47,829 nucleotides of DNA from Oscillospiraceae bacterium (GTDB lineage Bacteria > Bacillota > Clostridia > Oscillospirales > CAG-272), in NCBI GenBank assembly GCA_015064585.1, contig SVRY01000017.1, forward strand, positions 1 through 47,829, read 5' to 3'. Positions 1-8,228 of the stretch are shown one piece after another (within the stretch, counting starts at the first letter, position 1; each line of letters begins with the position of its first letter). The notes below the pieces were generated by a model. That model searched no databases. It worked only from the letters and a program-made list of their open reading frames with translations, and was not told where the DNA came from. The position numbers were made by a program, and so were the translations under genes.

Positions 1-500
1 CATTAGGATTGTCTGACATCGCCTATGGTATTTGGGCAGGAACATCTGTAAACGATACTGCCAGTGTTGTTGCTTCCGGCTATGCTTTCTCAGAGATTGC
101 AGGCGATTTTGCTACTATGGTTAAACTCACAAGAACGATCGCCATTATACCCACAGTACTGGTTTTTGCATTTATCAGCACTCGCATGAAGCAGAAAGAA
201 TTGAAAACAAACAACAACGGCAAGAAAGTAACTCTTGTAAAAATTATCCCTTGGTTCATAGGAGGCTTTCTGTTGTTGGCTATCTTAAACAGTGTCGGTT
301 GTATTCCCGTGGCTGTATCCGGTGCTATTAAAGGAACAAGCAAGTTCTTAATGGTTGCTGCTTTGGCTGCTATCGGGTTGGGTACAAGTATCACCGATTT
401 CAAGAAGGCGGGGCTTAAACCTATGTTCTACGGAATTATAATTGATACCTTGGTAACTATAACGGCATTGGTTGTAATTTGGTGCATGGGACTGATATAA
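1..500 (+). CDS. YeiH-family putative exporter, C-terminal part (5' end outside window)
   Basis: The reading frame is open from the first bases of the window (codons start at base 3) to a TAA at 498-500, so only the last ~166 residues are present. The visible part begins in the motif SDIAYGIWAGTSVNDTASV and carries about four hydrophobic segments, with a short basic loop (RMKQKELKTNNNGKK) between two of them. The WAGTSVNDT-type signature and the ending (LGTSITDFKKAGLKPM followed by a last helix) are typical of the YeiH/YadS (UPF0324, Cons_hypoth698) integral membrane family, often annotated as putative sulfate exporters. The substrate is not proven for the family as a whole. A strong terminator follows directly, so this is the last gene of its transcript. 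The family call is fairly secure; the transported molecule is not. Confidence 0.8.
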   Translation, partial: LGLSDIAYGIWAGTSVNDTASVVASGYAFSEIAGDFATMVKLTRTIAIIPTVLVFAFISTRMKQKELKTNNNGKKVTLVKIIPWFIGGFLLLAILNSVGCIPVAVSGAIKGTSKFLMVAALAAIGLGTSITDFKKAGLKPMFYGIIIDTLVTITALVVIWCMGLI

Positions 501-530
501 GAACAGCAAGCATAATATTTACTAACAGAC

Positions 531-577
531 AAAAGTCCCCGAACAGCATCACACCCTGGTGCCGTTCGGGGACTTTT
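531..577 (+). terminator. Rho-independent terminator after the YeiH-type gene
   Basis: Long inverted repeat: AAAAGTCCCCGAAC on the left pairs with GTTCGGGGACTTTT on the right around a ~19-nt loop, ending in a T run. It lies 30 bases after the stop codon. The A/T-flanked arms make it usable on both strands. Confidence 0.85.
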
Positions 578-685
578 CTATTATCTCTTAAAGTATAACC
601 GTTCTTTCTCACCTCTTTCTGAAAGCCCATCGGCTGTATTAACGCCAAGAGCCCCTTAGCTTCCCAATTAACTGTTAGTATTTCA

Positions 686-714
686 TTGACAAAATCATAA
701 TCACATGATATAAT
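686..714 (+). promoter_or_regulatory. Consensus sigma-A promoter of a decayed gene
   Basis: TTGACA at 686-691 and TATAAT at 709-714 with a 17-base spacer, a perfect consensus. It stands 38 bases before a start codon with a good ribosome site (AGGAG at 741-745, ATG at 752). The gene it serves is broken (see 752-1022). Confidence 0.85.
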
Positions 715-751
715 AATGAAAAGCAAGTATTTCTGAAAACAGGAGAAAACC

Positions 752-1022
752 ATGGAAAAATTTTTAAAAGTAAGCTTTTTGTGATTCTGCCCCCACATTC
801 AATTTTGTTTTGTTTCTGATAGCAGGCAGGCTTCTCGGTTATGAACCGCATACCACCGGCTATACTTTGGTATCTACCTATTATAAATTCAATATAAAAA
901 ATGCTATGGGAATTTGGCTCATCGGTCTTGCCGTTTCCCTGCTGTTTTTTCTCATTTGTATTTTGATCAGAAAAATATACCTGACAAGCGCTAATAACAA
1001 TGAAGCCGCATCGGACAAATAA
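752..1022 (+). pseudogene. Membrane transporter remnant (start and C-terminal helix only)
   Basis: An ATG at 752 follows AGGAG and the perfect promoter at 686-714, but the frame stops after ten codons (MEKFLKVSFL, stop at 782-784). The +1 frame then stays open to 1022 and encodes a membrane-protein tail: a GYEPHTTGYT stretch, a helix IWLIGLAVSLLFFLICILI and a short polar end. Removing one T from the T run at 776-780 would give one continuous frame of about 89 residues. That is still far too short for a transporter, so an internal deletion plus a frameshift is the likeliest history. I do not recognise the parent family. A second, more decayed copy of the same tail lies at about 5545-5690. A terminator follows at 1041. 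A sequencing error in the T run cannot be excluded. Confidence 0.55.
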
Positions 1023-1040
1023 TCATCTCGTTTTATCCAA

Positions 1041-1085
1041 AACACCCCCGACAGATGCTAAAAATCTGTCGGGGGTACTTTTGCT
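1041..1085 (+). terminator. Rho-independent terminator
   Basis: CACCCCCGACAGAT (1043-1056) pairs with ATCTGTCGGGGGT around a short A-rich loop, followed by ACTTTTGCTTG. It closes the remnant transcript at 752-1022 and also faces the 3' end of the minus-strand LRR gene. Confidence 0.8.
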
Positions 1086-1136
1086 TGTTTATCAATATAA
1101 AATTTTCACTCTGCGAACGCCAAACGGCATCTTTAC

Positions 1137-3443
1137 TCATTTACTGAGCGTGCCATCGGTGCAGTAAATGGCATATCTGCCGGTAGAACTATTCCAATTG
1201 CCGCCTTTGCTGATCGCATTCCACTGTTCCGTTGTGCCTTTGAATATGATTCCTGTCAAAGAGGTGCAAATGTCGAACGCACGAATTCCAATGCTTGTGA
1301 CACTATCGGAAATCACGATGATTGTCAATCTGGTGCAAAAGGAGAACGCATAACCTTCAATGCTTGTAACTCCTTCGGGAATCACGATGCTTGTCAAAGA
1401 AGAGCAACCGTAGAACGCATAATCTCCAATGCTTGTGACACCATTGCCAATCGTGACATCGGTAAGCCCGTCGCAACTTCTGAACGCATAATCCCCAATG
1501 CTCGTGACGCTGTCAGGAATCACGATGCTTGTCAAAGAGGTGCAATGGGCGAACGCCCAATCTCCAATGCTTGTGACACCCTCGGGAATCACGATGCTTG
1601 TCAAAGAAGAGCACTGGGTGAACGCCCAAGCTCCAATGCTTGTGACACTCTCGGGAATCACGATGCTTGTCAAAGAGGTGCAATAGGAGAACGCAGAACC
1701 TCCAATACTGGTGACGCTATCGGGAATGACACTATTTTCACACCCGGCAATCAGTGTTTTAGTCGCCTTTTCAATAATACAGTTTCCTTCGCTGTAATAA
1801 GCGGAATTGTTCTTGTCCACCACAAGACTTGTAAGTCCGGAGCAATAGCCGAACACACCTGTGCCAATACTCGTGACGCTCTTAGGAATTACAATGCTTT
1901 CAAGCCTATAGCAATTATGGAATACCCCATCTCCAATACTCGTAACCCTTTGGGGAATCACAATACTTTTAAGACTGGTACAAGATAAGAACGCCTTATT
2001 TCCAATGCTTGTAATACTATCAGGCATCACAATACTCGTAAGCTCAGAGCAACCGTAGAACGCCTCATCTCCAATGCTCGTGACACCCTCGAAAATCATG
2101 ATACTAATAAGATCGCGGCAACCGCGGAAAGCACTTACCCCGATGCTTGTAACGCTGTCGGGAATTACGATGCTTGTAAGTCCATCGCAAGCCGAGAACG
2201 CATACTCTCCAATGCTTGTGACTCCACTCGGAATAATACTTGCTTTACATCCGGTAATCAGTTTTTTTGTTGCTTTTTCGATAATACAATTTTCTTCACT
2301 GTAATAAACGGAATTGTTCTTTTCCACTACAAGACTTGTAAGTCCGGAGCAATAGGCGAATACACTTTTTCCAATACTCGTAACACCCTCGGAAATGGTG
2401 ACACTTTTAAGCCCAAAGCATTCATAGAACACACTATTTCCAATGCAGGTAACACTTTCAGGAATGACAATGCTCTTAAGATTACTGCAATAGTAGAACG
2501 CATTATCGCCAATACCTACTACTCTATACCATGTTCCATCCTTCTCTTGAAATACAGCGGGAATGATAAGATTTTCGCCATTCTTTCCGGTATAGCCGAT
2601 TTGAGTTCTGTTGCTTTCGGTAACGGTAAATTCAACAGGAACTATGGCTTCTGAATAAGAATCATCGCAAACAGAACAGCTATAGGTTATAAATCCATCT
2701 TCCGTAGCAGTGGGCGGTGTCGTTGCAGAGGTGTAAGCATGACCCTTTGACACAACCTCTTCCTGCGCTGCCAGTACTTCATTACATACGGAGCAATGCT
2801 TACCCTCGGTCAGCCCCGTTTCGGTACAAGTGGGCTCTACTGCCGCGTCAATCACCTCGGTGTGACCCGTTGCAGCGATTTCTTCCTGCTCTGTGAGTAT
2901 TTCATTACATACGGAGCAGTGCTTGCCTTCGGTCAAACCCGTTTCGGTACAAGTAGGCTCTACCGCCGCGTCGATCACCTCGGTATGGCCGTTGGGTTCT
3001 CCTTCTGTTACACCGCACTCCAAGCAGGTCTTAGGTTCAATACAGGTCGCCTCCTGCCAACTATGCCGCAAGCAGGGATCCGCCTTCAATATATAACGCA
3101 TCAGCTTGGTGGCATCGTCCATATTGATCTTGCCATCTCCATTGATATCGCCGAAAATATAATCCTGCAAATCGGCTGCATTTTCCGCATTATACGCAGA
3201 GCGGCAAAGATCGTTGATCAGGTCAATTTCGCTTTGCACTTTTTTATTCTCGGCAGTTCCCTCGTCGGTGGAAAGATATATATTCTCTTCTACCGGGATA
3301 GTTTCAACTACCTCGTTGTTTTCATCCGTTGTGCCAACGGGGAATTGCTGTCCGTTTCTGCTGCCGCCGCAGGCTGTTAACAGAAGCATACCCATCAGCA
3401 AAGCAAGAAAAACAAGTAGCGCAAGTTTCGCTGTCTTTTTCAT
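1137..3443 (-). CDS. BspA-type leucine-rich-repeat lipoprotein with dockerin-like and Cys-rich repeats
   Basis: A 768-residue secreted lipoprotein. Residues 1-25 are a lipoprotein signal (basic MKKTAK, hydrophobic core, lipobox LTAC with Cys25). Around residues 97-120 is one dockerin type I-like calcium loop (GDINGDGKINMDDATKLM). Residues ~128-265 hold cysteine-pair repeats (CxxC units), two of them almost identical 40-residue blocks beginning GHTEVIDAAVEPTC. From ~290 to 755 run about 15 LRR_5 (BspA/TpLRR) repeats of ~23 residues with the core TSIGxxAFxxCxxLTSIVIP, interrupted twice by a GCExSVIP-type insert. Such proteins are surface adhesins or ligand-binding proteins in gut and oral bacteria. 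The DNA is tandemly repetitive and could change repeat number by recombination. Only one half of the usual paired dockerin loop is evident, so cohesin binding is an inference. The gene has its own promoter (3525-3553) and ribosome site (AAAGGAG). Confidence 0.9.
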   Translation of the reverse strand: MKKTAKLALLVFLALLMGMLLLTACGGSRNGQQFPVGTTDENNEVVETIPVEENIYLSTDEGTAENKKVQSEIDLINDLCRSAYNAENAADLQDYIFGDINGDGKINMDDATKLMRYILKADPCLRHSWQEATCIEPKTCLECGVTEGEPNGHTEVIDAAVEPTCTETGLTEGKHCSVCNEILTEQEEIAATGHTEVIDAAVEPTCTETGLTEGKHCSVCNEVLAAQEEVVSKGHAYTSATTPPTATEDGFITYSCSVCDDSYSEAIVPVEFTVTESNRTQIGYTGKNGENLIIPAVFQEKDGTWYRVVGIGDNAFYYCSNLKSIVIPESVTCIGNSVFYECFGLKSVTISEGVTSIGKSVFAYCSGLTSLVVEKNNSVYYSEENCIIEKATKKLITGCKASIIPSGVTSIGEYAFSACDGLTSIVIPDSVTSIGVSAFRGCRDLISIMIFEGVTSIGDEAFYGCSELTSIVMPDSITSIGNKAFLSCTSLKSIVIPQRVTSIGDGVFHNCYRLESIVIPKSVTSIGTGVFGYCSGLTSLVVDKNNSAYYSEGNCIIEKATKTLIAGCENSVIPDSVTSIGGSAFSYCTSLTSIVIPESVTSIGAWAFTQCSSLTSIVIPEGVTSIGDWAFAHCTSLTSIVIPDSVTSIGDYAFRSCDGLTDVTIGNGVTSIGDYAFYGCSSLTSIVIPEGVTSIEGYAFSFCTRLTIIVISDSVTSIGIRAFDICTSLTGIIFKGTTEQWNAISKGGNWNSSTGRYAIYCTDGTLSK

Positions 3444-3524
3444 GATGTTTCTCCTTTGTTGCGTTAGATTATTTCGCTGTAATTGCAGGCAAACAAAATT
3501 GCCGACAACCGTTTCACTGCTTTT

Positions 3525-3553
3525 ATTATATCACAGTTACCTTTCTTTGTAAA
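3525..3553 (-). promoter_or_regulatory. Promoter of the LRR lipoprotein
   Basis: On the minus strand TTTACA (3553-3548), a 17-base spacer and TATAAT (3530-3525), about 80 bases before the start codon of the LRR lipoprotein. Confidence 0.7.
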
Positions 3554-3638
3554 CCCCGATGCCAAAATTCAAACATCGGAATATATACGTAACATTTATC
3601 GTTATTTTTTATCAAACAAAAACATACTTATAAATATC

Positions 3639-3663
3639 AAAGGACACCCCGGCGGTGTCCTTT
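3639..3663 (-). terminator. Terminator after the GH110-like gene
   Basis: Perfect stem AAAGGACACC / GGTGTCCTTT with a 5-base loop, 44 bases beyond the stop of the minus-strand gene at 3707. The T run on the minus strand is short (TTTGATATTT), so it may be a modest terminator. Confidence 0.65.
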
Positions 3664-3706
3664 GGCATCGTTATTCGTTATTATGCAAGTATATCTTCCG
3701 CCGCCC

Positions 3707-5449
3707 TTAAATATCACTTTCCACATCAAGGCAGTGATCTATCGAGCATTCGATGGATGAAAACTCACCGATCCATTGGTTCTTTGAAACCGAAACATTT
3801 CGGCAATACGCAAGGCGGATGGGTTCTTTTCTTTCTATCTCCCCCGGGCAGGATGGGCTTTTGAAAATGCGGTTTTCCGAAAAGGTAAGATCCGCGCAGG
3901 AAAACGCATACAGTAGGGGAACACCCACCGTGTCAAACACGTTATCGGTTATGCGAATGTTTTGGTGATAGGGCTTGTCCTCGTCGGGGGATGGCACCAC
4001 GGGAGAAATGCTGATCACACCGTCGCAAAATTGGTATATTGAAGAAAGACAGGCATCGGTAAATACATTATGTGATATCTCAACATCGTGACACGCTCCC
4101 GATTCAAACCAGTGGTTACTGTCCCCTGCCACAAGAATGGCAGAGCCGGAGGATTCAAAATAGTTATTACAGATCTTAACAGGCTTTGGCGTGGAAACAA
4201 GAACCCCTCTGGCACGGCAGCTGCCGAATCGGTTATTCGTACAAACAAATGCCGCAGTGTGGGTCAGATTGTCCAGCGCCAGCGCATCACCTGCACTCGC
4301 CTTCTCTAAAATTTCTTTTGGAAGCGGACGGTCAAAACGCAAAAGGAAGGTCATTTGATCCTCAAGCGTATAGGACACAGCACAGGCTCTGCCGATTGAC
4401 TCCATGGAAGAACGGGAAATAAAGCCGATCTCATCCCCCTTCTCTGCCCAGTACAAAAAGCCGCACGCCTGATGATGGCGGTAACGACAACGCAAGGTTC
4501 GCTCATCCACAACCTCATCCGAAGTTACGCAGCAACCGTGTACGTTGATGGGATCATCCATGAGCGCATGAAAGGTACATTCTGTGATCGTCACAGTTCC
4601 CGAATTGCAGGTAATGTGCATACCGTCATCCCGTCCGCCGGAAACCAGCCTGCCAAGACTCTTATCCGCCATAAAATGCACCCCGCGATAGGTCATATTA
4701 TGGCAAAACTGCGACAAACATCCAAGCCCTCCGCAGGAATAAAAGATAATATTTTCTACCGTAATATCACGGCATTTCTCGGTAAAGATCCCTGCGTGAA
4801 TGCGGGGACAATGGCGCATATTCAGAAGATCCCCCACACGGACATCCGCGTCCCAGCATAGAGTCATACGGTAGACCGATCCGCCAAGAGGAGCGATACT
4901 TTTTACGCAAACGTCGCTCACCCCTCGACGGGTGCGCAAACCGTTTGGCTCAAAGACGATAAAGCTTTTCCCATAAGGATACCACTGCTCCGCCCCTATA
5001 TCAAACTCCAGATTATCGTTGGCAAAACGATGCGGAAAAATTTGCGGATCCACAAAAACATCGATTTCTAACCCATTTTTGGCAACCACTCTGCCTTCGG
5101 CAGCAAGAGGCTTTTTCCAATTGACAGTAAAACCTTCCATGCGTATATTTTCACAGTGATCAAGGGTGAACACCTGCATATGCCCCGAGATCCAAAGGCG
5201 GGCTCTGTTTCCACGCAGTAGACAATTTTTCATATCTTGCATATAGATCGCAAGGGTACGGTGCGGCATTACATCGGAATTGGAAATGCGAAAATCGGCA
5301 CGGTAAGCATCCTGCGGTGAAAAATAATAGTTTGCATTTTCAAAAACAAATTCGATATCTTCTTTATATTGTTCAAATAGTGAAAACAGTGCTGAGGTTA
5401 TATCGGTACCCGGTAAAATGCCATATTCAGACAAACGTATCGTTTTCAT
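3707..5449 (-). CDS. GH110-like right-handed beta-helix protein (alpha-1,3-galactosidase family)
   Basis: 580 residues with no signal peptide, so probably cytoplasmic. The sequence is a parallel beta-helix: many short strands ending in Asn or Asp turns. Early motifs match GH110 alpha-1,3-galactosidases: an N-terminal YYFSPQDAYRADFRISN block, a substrate-cleft-like region (HMQVFTLDHCENIRMEGF), then the acidic DDGMHITCNSG motif near residue 275 and LMDDPINVHG near residue 300. In characterised GH110 enzymes, aspartates in this central part act in an inverting mechanism that removes terminal alpha-1,3-linked galactose. Here the two DD pairs are the obvious candidates. Start choice: ATG at 5449 follows AAAGGAGAG, and a good promoter lies at 5494-5522. 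It stands alone as a single-gene unit. The family is likely; exact substrate specificity is not established, and a related beta-helix lyase or epimerase is the main alternative. Confidence 0.72.
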   Translation of the reverse strand: MKTIRLSEYGILPGTDITSALFSLFEQYKEDIEFVFENANYYFSPQDAYRADFRISNSDVMPHRTLAIYMQDMKNCLLRGNRARLWISGHMQVFTLDHCENIRMEGFTVNWKKPLAAEGRVVAKNGLEIDVFVDPQIFPHRFANDNLEFDIGAEQWYPYGKSFIVFEPNGLRTRRGVSDVCVKSIAPLGGSVYRMTLCWDADVRVGDLLNMRHCPRIHAGIFTEKCRDITVENIIFYSCGGLGCLSQFCHNMTYRGVHFMADKSLGRLVSGGRDDGMHITCNSGTVTITECTFHALMDDPINVHGCCVTSDEVVDERTLRCRYRHHQACGFLYWAEKGDEIGFISRSSMESIGRACAVSYTLEDQMTFLLRFDRPLPKEILEKASAGDALALDNLTHTAAFVCTNNRFGSCRARGVLVSTPKPVKICNNYFESSGSAILVAGDSNHWFESGACHDVEISHNVFTDACLSSIYQFCDGVISISPVVPSPDEDKPYHQNIRITDNVFDTVGVPLLYAFSCADLTFSENRIFKSPSCPGEIERKEPIRLAYCRNVSVSKNQWIGEFSSIECSIDHCLDVESDI

Positions 5450-5493
5450 AAATGCTCTCCTTTCGTCAACTGTGCAGTCGATCAGTTGGATTC

Positions 5494-5522
5494 ATTGTAA
5501 CATATTGTTTTTATACAGTCAA
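5494..5522 (-). promoter_or_regulatory. Promoter of the GH110-like gene
   Basis: Minus strand: TTGACT (5522-5517), 17-base spacer, TACAAT (5499-5494), 45 bases upstream of the start codon at 5449. Confidence 0.75.
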
Positions 5523-5544
5523 GTTACTTGCCTCTTTTTCGGCA

Positions 5545-5690
5545 CAGCGATCATTTCGTACCCACATATTACAGTTTCAGCATAAAATACTATCGGCGTT
5601 TGGTTAATCGGAGCTGCCGTTTCTCTTTCTGTTTTATTGGTATGTATTTTAATCAAAAAATAAGCCTGCAATCCGCCGACAACAAATAAT
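5545..5690 (+). pseudogene. Second decayed copy of the transporter tail
   Basis: Between 5449 and 5884 there is no intact gene. About 5590-5668 still encodes GVWLIGAAVSLSVLLVCILI followed by KK and a stop, which aligns with the tail IWLIGLAVSLLFFLICILI at 752-1022. The nucleotides before (ATATTACAGTTTCAGCATA) and after (ending in ACAAATAA) also align with the first copy, with small indels. No start codon or ribosome site remains. It is a relic of a duplicated or related membrane-protein gene. Confidence 0.55.
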
Positions 5691-5787
5691 TCAAACTATA
5701 ATTTTATATTGCTCACATACTTCCTTTGGATATAAATGCAAAGCCCGTCAGCATTTCGCAATTTTTCATAATCACCTTACCAAAACG

Positions 5788-5826
5788 CACTTTTACATTG
5801 GCACAAACGTAAAAGTGTGTTATAAT
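5788..5826 (+). promoter_or_regulatory. Promoter with inverted-repeat operator for the lipoprotein at 5884
   Basis: TTGGCA (5798-5803), 17-base spacer, TATAAT (5821-5826). A perfect 9-base inverted repeat, CACTTTTAC at 5788-5796 and GTAAAAGTG at 5809-5817, brackets the -35 element and covers most of the spacer. This layout suits a dimeric repressor; the protein that would bind is unknown. Confidence 0.7.
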
Positions 5827-5883
5827 TTCATGCAAGTTTATATAAACAACCTTAATTTTTGACCTATCCGGGAGGAAAAGAAA

Positions 5884-6778
5884 ATGAAAAAAACTGCTCG
5901 CATCTATTCTTATGGTACTGATGCTTTTGTCTTGCGTCTCTTGCGGTGCCATAGGGACACAGAATGGAGATAATAAGAATCATCCAACCGATGACACCAA
6001 TACATCCACCGAAATTGCCATTGATGAAATTATTGTTATGGATCATAGCGAATATTCTCTCAAAATCAAAACGCTCGGCACCGATTATTCAGGAAATCTC
6101 ACCGTGGGCATTCAAGCGGAAAATAAATCTTCCTCTAAATCGTTCACTTTTGGTGTCGAGAATGCTTCGATTAACGGAATCACTTGCGATGCTATCCTGT
6201 TTACAGATGTTACTTCCGGAAATACAGCCAACGATACCGTTAGTTTTTCCGACAAGTTGTTAAGAAAGTACAATGTTGGAGAATATACCGATATTGAAAT
6301 TACCTTCAGCGTAAGAGACAGCAATCATTACGATGAGGAACCCACAGAGAAAACGGTTCATATATATCCCAAAGGGGAAGACAAAGCAGTTAAGTATACA
6401 AGAGTTCCTCAGTCTACGGATACAATGATTGTTGACAATGAACATGTAACCGCTTACATTATCAATCGCACCCAGTCTGAGAATGATTATTTTGTTTACG
6501 AACTGGATCTGTTCTTGGTAAACAAAACAGAGAAAGCAATTTGCTTTGAATCTGAAGATGCTGCCATTAACGGATTTATGTCGGATGCTAAAATTCTGAG
6601 CTTGCTTACCCCCGGTGCCTGCACATTTGAAACTTTGTACTGGACAAAAGAAGATCTTGAGAAAAACAGCATCACCAAAATAGAAGAAATTGAATTTTTA
6701 TTGTGCGCTTACGATCTCGGTGAATGGGGAGGATCTCCCGATGGCTATGCCTACGAAACCGTTAAACTGAAAGCCTAA
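5884..6778 (+). CDS. Lipoprotein of unknown function, frameshifted in an A7 tract near the start
   Basis: The main frame is open from 5888 to 6778. The only well-placed start (ATG at 5884 after GGGAGGAAAAG) is one frame off: it is followed by seven A (5887-5893), and reading on gives 36 or so unrelated codons. With six A the frame becomes MKKLLASILMVLMLLSCVSCG, a textbook lipoprotein signal with Cys20, running straight into the long frame. An internal ATG at 5912 has no ribosome site and would cut the signal to a stub. The mature part (~275 residues) contains two copies of a beta-rich domain of about 110 residues; both contain an ASING or AAING motif followed by a stretch ending xFxxCAYD or xFSVRD-like strands. 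No enzyme motif is seen and I do not recognise the family. Possible explanations are phase variation by slippage, a genuine null allele, or a sequencing error. Strong promoter and terminator flank it. Confidence 0.7.
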
Positions 6779-6795
6779 AAACAATATACCCCCAA

Positions 6796-6832
6796 CACCC
6801 CCAAAAAGCATTAAACTTTTTGGGGGTATAGT
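6796..6832 (+). terminator. Rho-independent terminator
   Basis: ACCCCCAAAAAG pairs with CTTTTTGGGGGT across a 7-base loop (CATTAAA), just after the lipoprotein gene. Confidence 0.8.
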
Positions 6833-6914
6833 ATTCTCCCAAAAGTTTTCACATAAGTTTACTCTTTCAAAACTGCAGGTTGTATTTTACACCCCAAATA
6901 AAACTATGCGGTTC

Positions 6915-6964
6915 TTGCCAATTTTCAAAATGCGTGATACAATCATAACAGGATAAGCGCTTAT
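6915..6964 (+). promoter_or_regulatory. Promoter plus palindrome before the first XRE regulator
   Basis: TTGCCA (6915-6920), 17-base spacer, TACAAT (6938-6943). A perfect 12-base palindrome ATAAGCGCTTAT sits at 6953-6964, over the expected transcription start. It is a plausible autoregulatory operator for the downstream HTH protein. Confidence 0.65.
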
Positions 6965-6989
6965 TACTTTTATATTAGGAGTAATCAAT

Positions 6990-8066
6990 ATGGAGATCAA
7001 CTTAAAAGATACACTGAAATCCTTACGTTTACAAAAAAACATTACCCAAGAAACACTTGCCGAATATCTTGGCATCACGCAGCAATCCGTGGGAAAATGG
7101 GAGCGCGGCGAAGGATTTCCCGACATTACCCTTCTGCCAAAGCTTGCACTTTACTTTAACGTAAGCATCGATGATCTATTGAATGTAGGGCAAGCGCGCA
7201 TTGAAGATCGGATCCATACATACACAAAACAGGCAGAAATATATGAAAAAAACGGTGATATTAATGCCCGCATCGCGTTATGGGAACAGGCACACAATGA
7301 ATTTCCCAACAATGCATTCGTCATGGAGCGCTTAAACTCCGCTCTGTTTGTTAATATGCCGTATCCATACCCACAAGAAACAGCAAACCGCATCATTCAC
7401 CTCGCTACTCGTATTTTAGATACCTCTACCGATATAAAACTGCGCGAATCGGCAATTTTCAGTTTGTGCACGCTATATGAAAGCATGGGGGATACCGAGA
7501 AGGCACTTTACTATGCAGATATGTGCAGCAGTATGTACTATTGCAGAGAAAGCATGAGAGCGGGCATCTTAAAGGGCGAAGAGGGAATTAAGGAAGCACA
7601 AAGCTGTCTTTTACATTATGTATTTTGTGCTTCACAGGAAGCAATCACCATGCCCAATCATAATTTTAACTGCGAAGAGGAAATAAAAGCCATTCAACTC
7701 AGCATTGATCTTCTGGATCTGTTGCTCAGCGACGGCAATTACGGCGGATATGCAGCCGATATGTCATGGAGATATTCTCTGCTCGCCTGTAACTATGCCC
7801 AAATCCAAAACAAAGAAAAAGCATTGCAGGCGCTGGAAAAATGCGTAGAATTCAGTATCATAGATGCCAAAAAAACGGAAGGATTCTATACAGCACCTAT
7901 GGTCAACCGTTTGGAGCACGGCAAAAATTTCAGTAAAAATTTCAAAGGAAACGCCTGCAATGCGCGCATACAAAAGCTTTCCCTGCCCTGCTTTGATTTC
8001 CTGCGCGATCATGAAAGATTCAAAGAATGTGAAAGACTGCTAAATGAATACGCAGAAAAGATATAA
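6990..8066 (+). CDS. XRE-family regulator with helical C-terminal domain (paralogue 1)
   Basis: 358 residues. Residues ~6-62 are a Cro/C1-type helix-turn-helix: LRLQKNITQETLAEYLGIT, recognition helix region QQSVGKWERG, then FPDITLLPKLALYFNVSIDDLL. The rest (~75-358) is all-helical and TPR-like, with repeated pairs such as NDINARIALWEQA and the phrase FPNNAFVMERL. This layout is common in Clostridia, where such proteins are thought to sense a ligand or peptide with the helical part; no ligand is known here. Start: ATG at 6990 after TTAGGAG. It is the only gene of its transcript. Two relatives with the same layout lie at 24935-26035 (minus) and 26875-28047, so the three form a local paralogue set. 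Confidence 0.9.
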   Translation: MEINLKDTLKSLRLQKNITQETLAEYLGITQQSVGKWERGEGFPDITLLPKLALYFNVSIDDLLNVGQARIEDRIHTYTKQAEIYEKNGDINARIALWEQAHNEFPNNAFVMERLNSALFVNMPYPYPQETANRIIHLATRILDTSTDIKLRESAIFSLCTLYESMGDTEKALYYADMCSSMYYCRESMRAGILKGEEGIKEAQSCLLHYVFCASQEAITMPNHNFNCEEEIKAIQLSIDLLDLLLSDGNYGGYAADMSWRYSLLACNYAQIQNKEKALQALEKCVEFSIIDAKKTEGFYTAPMVNRLEHGKNFSKNFKGNACNARIQKLSLPCFDFLRDHERFKECERLLNEYAEKI

Positions 8067-8118
8067 AAATCTTCCGACTCGTTTGGAAAGAATGCATTTA
8101 TAAACTTTTCAGAATTTA

Positions 8119-8146
8119 TTGACAAATGCAACACTTCGGATATGAT
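8119..8146 (+). promoter_or_regulatory. Promoter of the padR-remnant transcript
   Basis: TTGACA (8119-8124), 16-base spacer, TATGAT (8141-8146). Transcription would begin near 8153 and produce a 250-base leader containing the structured element at 8229-8403. Confidence 0.65.
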
Positions 8147-8228
8147 ATATTGCGTGAGAAAAAGTATATGACAAATACAGCTTGTATATTTAAAAGCTCT
8201 GATCTTTTACGCAACAATTTAAACAGAG

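Noticed and set aside
457-798. 113-codon minus-strand frame
   Set aside because: Crosses a strong terminator and the promoter at 686-714; no ribosome site.
1355-2510. Regular ~69-bp tandem repeats, checked as a CRISPR array
   Set aside because: They are the coding repeats of the LRR protein, imperfect, with no unique spacers. No CRISPR array was seen in the window.
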